A DNA stretch of 64,000 bases, taken from NCBI RefSeq assembly GCF_011303555.1, contig NZ_CP049868.1, positions 372,001 through 436,000 of the forward strand, given 5' to 3'. Positions 61,449 to 64,000 of this stretch are shown here, in pieces. The DNA is from Pedobacter sp. HDW13 (lineage in GTDB: Bacteria > Bacteroidota > Bacteroidia > Sphingobacteriales > Sphingobacteriaceae). The notes below the pieces were generated by a model. It ran no database searches. It saw nothing but the letters and a program-made list of their open reading frames with translations, and had not been told where the DNA came from. The translations under genes and the position numbers were made by a program. Numbering within the stretch: the stretch's first letter is position 1; each line of letters begins with the position of its first letter.

Positions 61449-61748
61449 TTACGAATTTAGCGCCGACATAATTTCTCCATACAACAACCCACTACCCCCA
61501 CCATAATGCTGGATGATTTTTAAGCCGGGCTGAAGCGCGGTAAGTTTCGTCCTTAATACTTTTTCGCATTCAGGGTTTATACCGTTTCCCAGCAAAACCA
61601 AATCCACTGTTTGTTTTTCGCAAATGGCAATTGCTTCTTCATCGGCACAAACACAAATGCCCTTCCACACCGGCCTGGCATTGAGTAAGCGATCCATCAC
61701 AACAGTAATTTCGGCATCCCTCCCGATGTAAAGTATAGTAGTTTGCAT
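61449..61748 (-). CDS. Receiver-like protein lacking the phospho-acceptor Asp
   Basis: 99 residues. ILYIGRDAEITVVMDRLLN and DLVLLGNGINPECEKVL follow the CheY fold, but the phosphorylation strand reads VLLGNG, Asn in place of Asp, and the acidic pair near the N-terminus is GRD, not DD. The C-terminal strand IIQHYGGGSGLLYGEI replaces the usual Thr/Lys strand. It is thus an unphosphorylated, structural receiver-like domain, or another flavodoxin-like fold. No kinase lies nearby. Confidence 0.55.
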   Translation of the reverse strand: MQTTILYIGRDAEITVVMDRLLNARPVWKGICVCADEEAIAICEKQTVDLVLLGNGINPECEKVLRTKLTALQPGLKIIQHYGGGSGLLYGEIMSALNS

Positions 61749-61792
61749 AATTGTTTTTTTTAGATTTTAACTCATCATTGCTACAAAAAACA

Positions 61793-61872
61793 AATCGTCA
61801 TTCCGACCGCATATTAAGCGAAACCTTTACTCTCTACCTAAAGATTTCTCCGCTACGATCGAAATGACGATT
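61793..61872. repeat. Intergenic palindrome, AATCGTCATT type
   Basis: AATCGTCATT (61793-61802) and AATGACGATT (61863-61872) are perfect 10-bp inverted ends. The inside resembles the 32591 and 61340 copies. Confidence 0.75.
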
Positions 61873-61880
61873 GTTCTAAA

Positions 61881-62603
61881 TTAGTTCAGCTCCATCGGAA
61901 CATCCATCAACAACACTTCAACATCTGCACTGTTCGCCTGAAAGCTAATGACATCTGTATCCCAAACACCGATAGCATCGCGTTTGCTTAACGTTTGACC
62001 GTTGATGGTTACCTCGCCATTGATTACAAAAGCATAAACACCATTTCCAGCTTTTTTGATTTTGTATTCGGTTTCAAATCCGGCATCAAATTTACCTAAG
62101 GAGAACCAGGCATCCTGATGGATCCATACGTTGTCATCGCTGGCATTTGGTGACAGGATTTGCTGAAAATTATTGTGACGGGCAGCAACTTCCAAAGTTT
62201 TCTGATCGTAACGTGGCGTAACGTTTTTCTTGTTCGGAAACAACCAGATCTGCAATAAATTCAACTCCTCGTCGGCATTGGCATTAAACTCACTATGACT
62301 AACGCCTGTACCGGCACTCATTACCTGTATTTCGCCGTTTTTAATTACCGCCGAATTCCCCATGCTATCTTTGTGGGCAATTGCACCAGCTAACGGAATG
62401 GTAATGATTTCCATATTATCGTGTGGGTGAGCACCAAAGCCCATTCCACCAGCTATCAAGTCATCATTTAAAACCCTTAACACGCCAAAGTGCATTCTTT
62501 CAGGATTGTAATAGTTAGCAAAACTGAATGAGTGGTGTGCATTTAACCAGCCATGATTAGCATGACCGCGGGTGTTTTCTTTGTGCAAAATGAACTGTGA
62601 CAT
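61881..62603 (-). CDS. Pirin family protein
   Basis: 240 residues from the ATG at 62603 (MSQFILHKENTRGHA). Two cupin halves. The metal site is GFGAHPHDNMEIIT (His-x-His) and GTGVSHSEFN (His and Glu), the four ligands of pirins. Bacterial pirins are cytoplasmic iron or copper proteins, some with quercetin 2,3-dioxygenase activity and others acting as redox regulators. Which applies here cannot be told. The gene stands alone, with 186 bp to the AlkD-like gene upstream on the same strand. Confidence 0.9.
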   Translation of the reverse strand: MSQFILHKENTRGHANHGWLNAHHSFSFANYYNPERMHFGVLRVLNDDLIAGGMGFGAHPHDNMEIITIPLAGAIAHKDSMGNSAVIKNGEIQVMSAGTGVSHSEFNANADEELNLLQIWLFPNKKNVTPRYDQKTLEVAARHNNFQQILSPNASDDNVWIHQDAWFSLGKFDAGFETEYKIKKAGNGVYAFVINGEVTINGQTLSKRDAIGVWDTDVISFQANSADVEVLLMDVPMELN

Positions 62604-62789
62604 AAATTTCCTTTCTTGTTTATGATACAAAGTTAATACCACGCCACCACCTGTGCATTGATGTAGGATAAGAAGTGACTGAGCAGAGGGTGGAGAGCGT
62701 TGGGCGTAAAGCGCTTTAAATAGTCCACCAAATAAGCAGCTAGCGTTTGGAGTGCACTTTTGGTATCTTTAGTCTTTGGTCCTTAAGCT

Positions 62790-63473
62790 TTAGTCTTTAT
62801 TGATTTTGGCCAATACCGCATCGCTGTTCAGTTCTCTCAAAGCATCTAAAGCCACCCAATTTGCCTTTTTATTATTCTGAGCCAGGATATTATTTGCCGT
62901 TTGAATGGCATGCTCATGCAGGAATGCATTTCGCTTTCCAATTTGCCTTAACGCCCAGTTAATGGCTTTCTTAACGAAGTTGCGGTTATCGTAAGCTTCG
63001 CGCTCAATGACGGGCAAAAAAGCCAGGAAAGTTTCGTTGGGCTCTTTTTTAAGGTGAACCGCAGCTTCGGCTATGAGCACAAAACCCGTACGTTTTACAA
63101 ATTCTGGTTCGGCTTGCGTAAACTCCAATAGCTTCGACTTAAAATAAGGCGTTTTAACGAAAAGATTTCCACAAGCCTGATCACATATATCCCAGGAACT
63201 AAAATCGTTTGTCCAGGCGTTTATTTGCGATACTGTGACCTGTTTATAATCGCCAATAAAAGTGGCCAGCAGGCGTGCTTCATGAAAACCCGTTTCCCAA
63301 AGCAACAACGACAGCTCCTGATCTTTACCAATCTGTTTGGCTAGTTTCCGGATGTTTGGCACCCGGATTCCGTAAGCTTTGGAAATATCGATCCCAAAAT
63401 GGGCCATTTTCTTCAAATATTCAGGCTCGCTAATATTTTTGAGTTCAGAAAGAATAAATTCTAAATCGTTCAT
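62790..63473 (-). CDS. DNA alkylation repair protein (AlkD-like)
   Basis: 227 residues, all helical HEAT-like repeats: YGIRVPNIRKLAKQIG, LLWETGFHEARLLATFI and SWDICDQACGNLF, with AINWALRQIGKRN towards the C-terminus. The helix pairs WDxCD and RxxxK/R are typical AlkD features (the Asp and Trp of the catalytic cleft lie in SSWDICDQ). AlkD-type glycosylases remove N3- and N7-alkylpurines from DNA without flipping the base. No neighbour shares a repair role. Confidence 0.9.
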   Translation of the reverse strand: MNDLEFILSELKNISEPEYLKKMAHFGIDISKAYGIRVPNIRKLAKQIGKDQELSLLLWETGFHEARLLATFIGDYKQVTVSQINAWTNDFSSWDICDQACGNLFVKTPYFKSKLLEFTQAEPEFVKRTGFVLIAEAAVHLKKEPNETFLAFLPVIEREAYDNRNFVKKAINWALRQIGKRNAFLHEHAIQTANNILAQNNKKANWVALDALRELNSDAVLAKINKD

Positions 63474-63516
63474 GGCTATTTTTTAGAAATTCGGCTTTTT
63501 TATGTTTAGCACTCCA

Positions 63517-64000
63517 TTATTCCACAGCAAAATCAGCTGCAGAAACGGCTTTGCGTTTCGATGAACCCATACTATATTCTAACTGCAGGGTATAACCACC
63601 GCCACCTTCGAGAAACAAGAGTTCAAAAGGATGATAGCCTTTTTTTAACGCTATTTGAGCAGATTTTTCGATTGCAAAATGCATTCCATCGTTATCAACC
63701 AGGGTTTTGTTTTGTATTTTCAACACACTGCCATCGTCAGAACGAAGAAAAAACGAATAAATACCGTCTTCAGCTGCGTAAAAGAATCCTTTATGGCGTG
63801 TAGCAAAACTCGCGGCTTTATCTTCAACCGGAATTTCGATAGCAGCTGTGGTTGCAGTTTTCGTTTTATCAGCTTCTGCTATTAAGTTTACCACCTTGTA
63901 AAATTTAGGGTAGTAGCTAAAATTTAAACCCGGTTTTGGATGATTAAGCGATATGGCATCAACGTAATCGGTTTGCACATAATTGGCCGTAAAAACATCA
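63517..64000 (-). CDS. PA14-like domain, C-terminal part of a larger protein (partial)
   Basis: The frame is open to the window edge, so the 5' part is missing; the GTG at 63976-63978 is internal. The visible 160 residues read ADYLQ-like ANYVQTDYVDAIS, then a PA14-type beta module: HKGFFYAAEDGIYSFFLRSD, DDGSVLKIQNKTLVDNDG and KKGYHPFELLFLEGGGGYTL. PA14 modules bind carbohydrate and are often the last domain of exported beta-hexosaminidases and related glycosidases in Bacteroidota. The enzyme domain lies outside the window. Confidence 0.7.
   Translation of the reverse strand, partial: DVFTANYVQTDYVDAISLNHPKPGLNFSYYPKFYKVVNLIAEADKTKTATTAAIEIPVEDKAASFATRHKGFFYAAEDGIYSFFLRSDDGSVLKIQNKTLVDNDGMHFAIEKSAQIALKKGYHPFELLFLEGGGGYTLQLEYSMGSSKRKAVSAADFAVE

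Overview
The window looks like chromosome of a Sphingobacteriaceae bacterium, most likely Pedobacter or a close relative (inference, no search run). The signs are moderately AT-rich DNA, a type IX secretion sorting domain, BlaI/BlaR1-like sensing, Bacteroidota -7 boxes (TAnnTTTG) instead of Shine-Dalgarno sites, a YbiT-like ABC-F ATPase and dispersed imperfect palindromes between genes. No rRNA, tRNA or CRISPR array was seen.

Layout. 1-9.7 kb: ordinary chromosome (deacetylase end, lipoproteins, nitroreductase, ABC-F ATPase, an ECF sigma factor with a barrel-type partner, a Uma2 nuclease relic, slyD). 9.66-24.44 kb: an integrated mobile island, every gene on the minus strand, bounded by an 89-bp imperfect direct repeat (84/89 identical). 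It has a tyrosine recombinase at its right end, a helicase-like replication protein, radC, structured intergenic DNA and a dense block of predicted defence genes, with no capsid, tail or relaxase gene recognised. It sits at the 3' end of a thioredoxin-domain gene (yyaL/DUF255 family) and supplies that gene with a replacement C-terminus. 24.4-55.6 kb: chromosome again (dipeptide epimerase, GH25, methyltransferase, MFS, GH43, M20 peptidase, T9SS-exported SGNH hydrolase, PH-domain pair, HxlR with its divergent target, UvrD/PcrA, SMC, M28 peptidase, BlaI-BlaR1, RsmG, glycosyltransferase, Tgt, LptF/G-like permease, EamA transporter). 55.6-58.2 kb: 2.65 kb without a convincing gene and with extreme A over T asymmetry. 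58.2-64 kb: large outer-membrane metallopeptidase, LapA, pirin, AlkD-like protein and a partial PA14 protein.

The most interesting unit is the six-gene operon at 11915-15775. It encodes a TIR-like predicted NADase, an AbiGi-like protein, a HEPN protein with an R-x4-H motif, a one-TM protein, a trypsin-like protease with an intact His-Asp-Ser triad, and a DUF559/Vsr-like nuclease. The genes are spaced 1-27 nt apart or overlap by 4 nt. Further left is a three-TM protein overlapping, by ATGA, a 52-residue proline-rich protein with a repeated motif.

Four chromosomal genes are broken. Three (sigma factor, yyaL, GH43) look like single-base losses at C/G positions, and one (Uma2) has an in-frame TAA. 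The first three may be assembly errors and should be checked against reads before being called pseudogenes.
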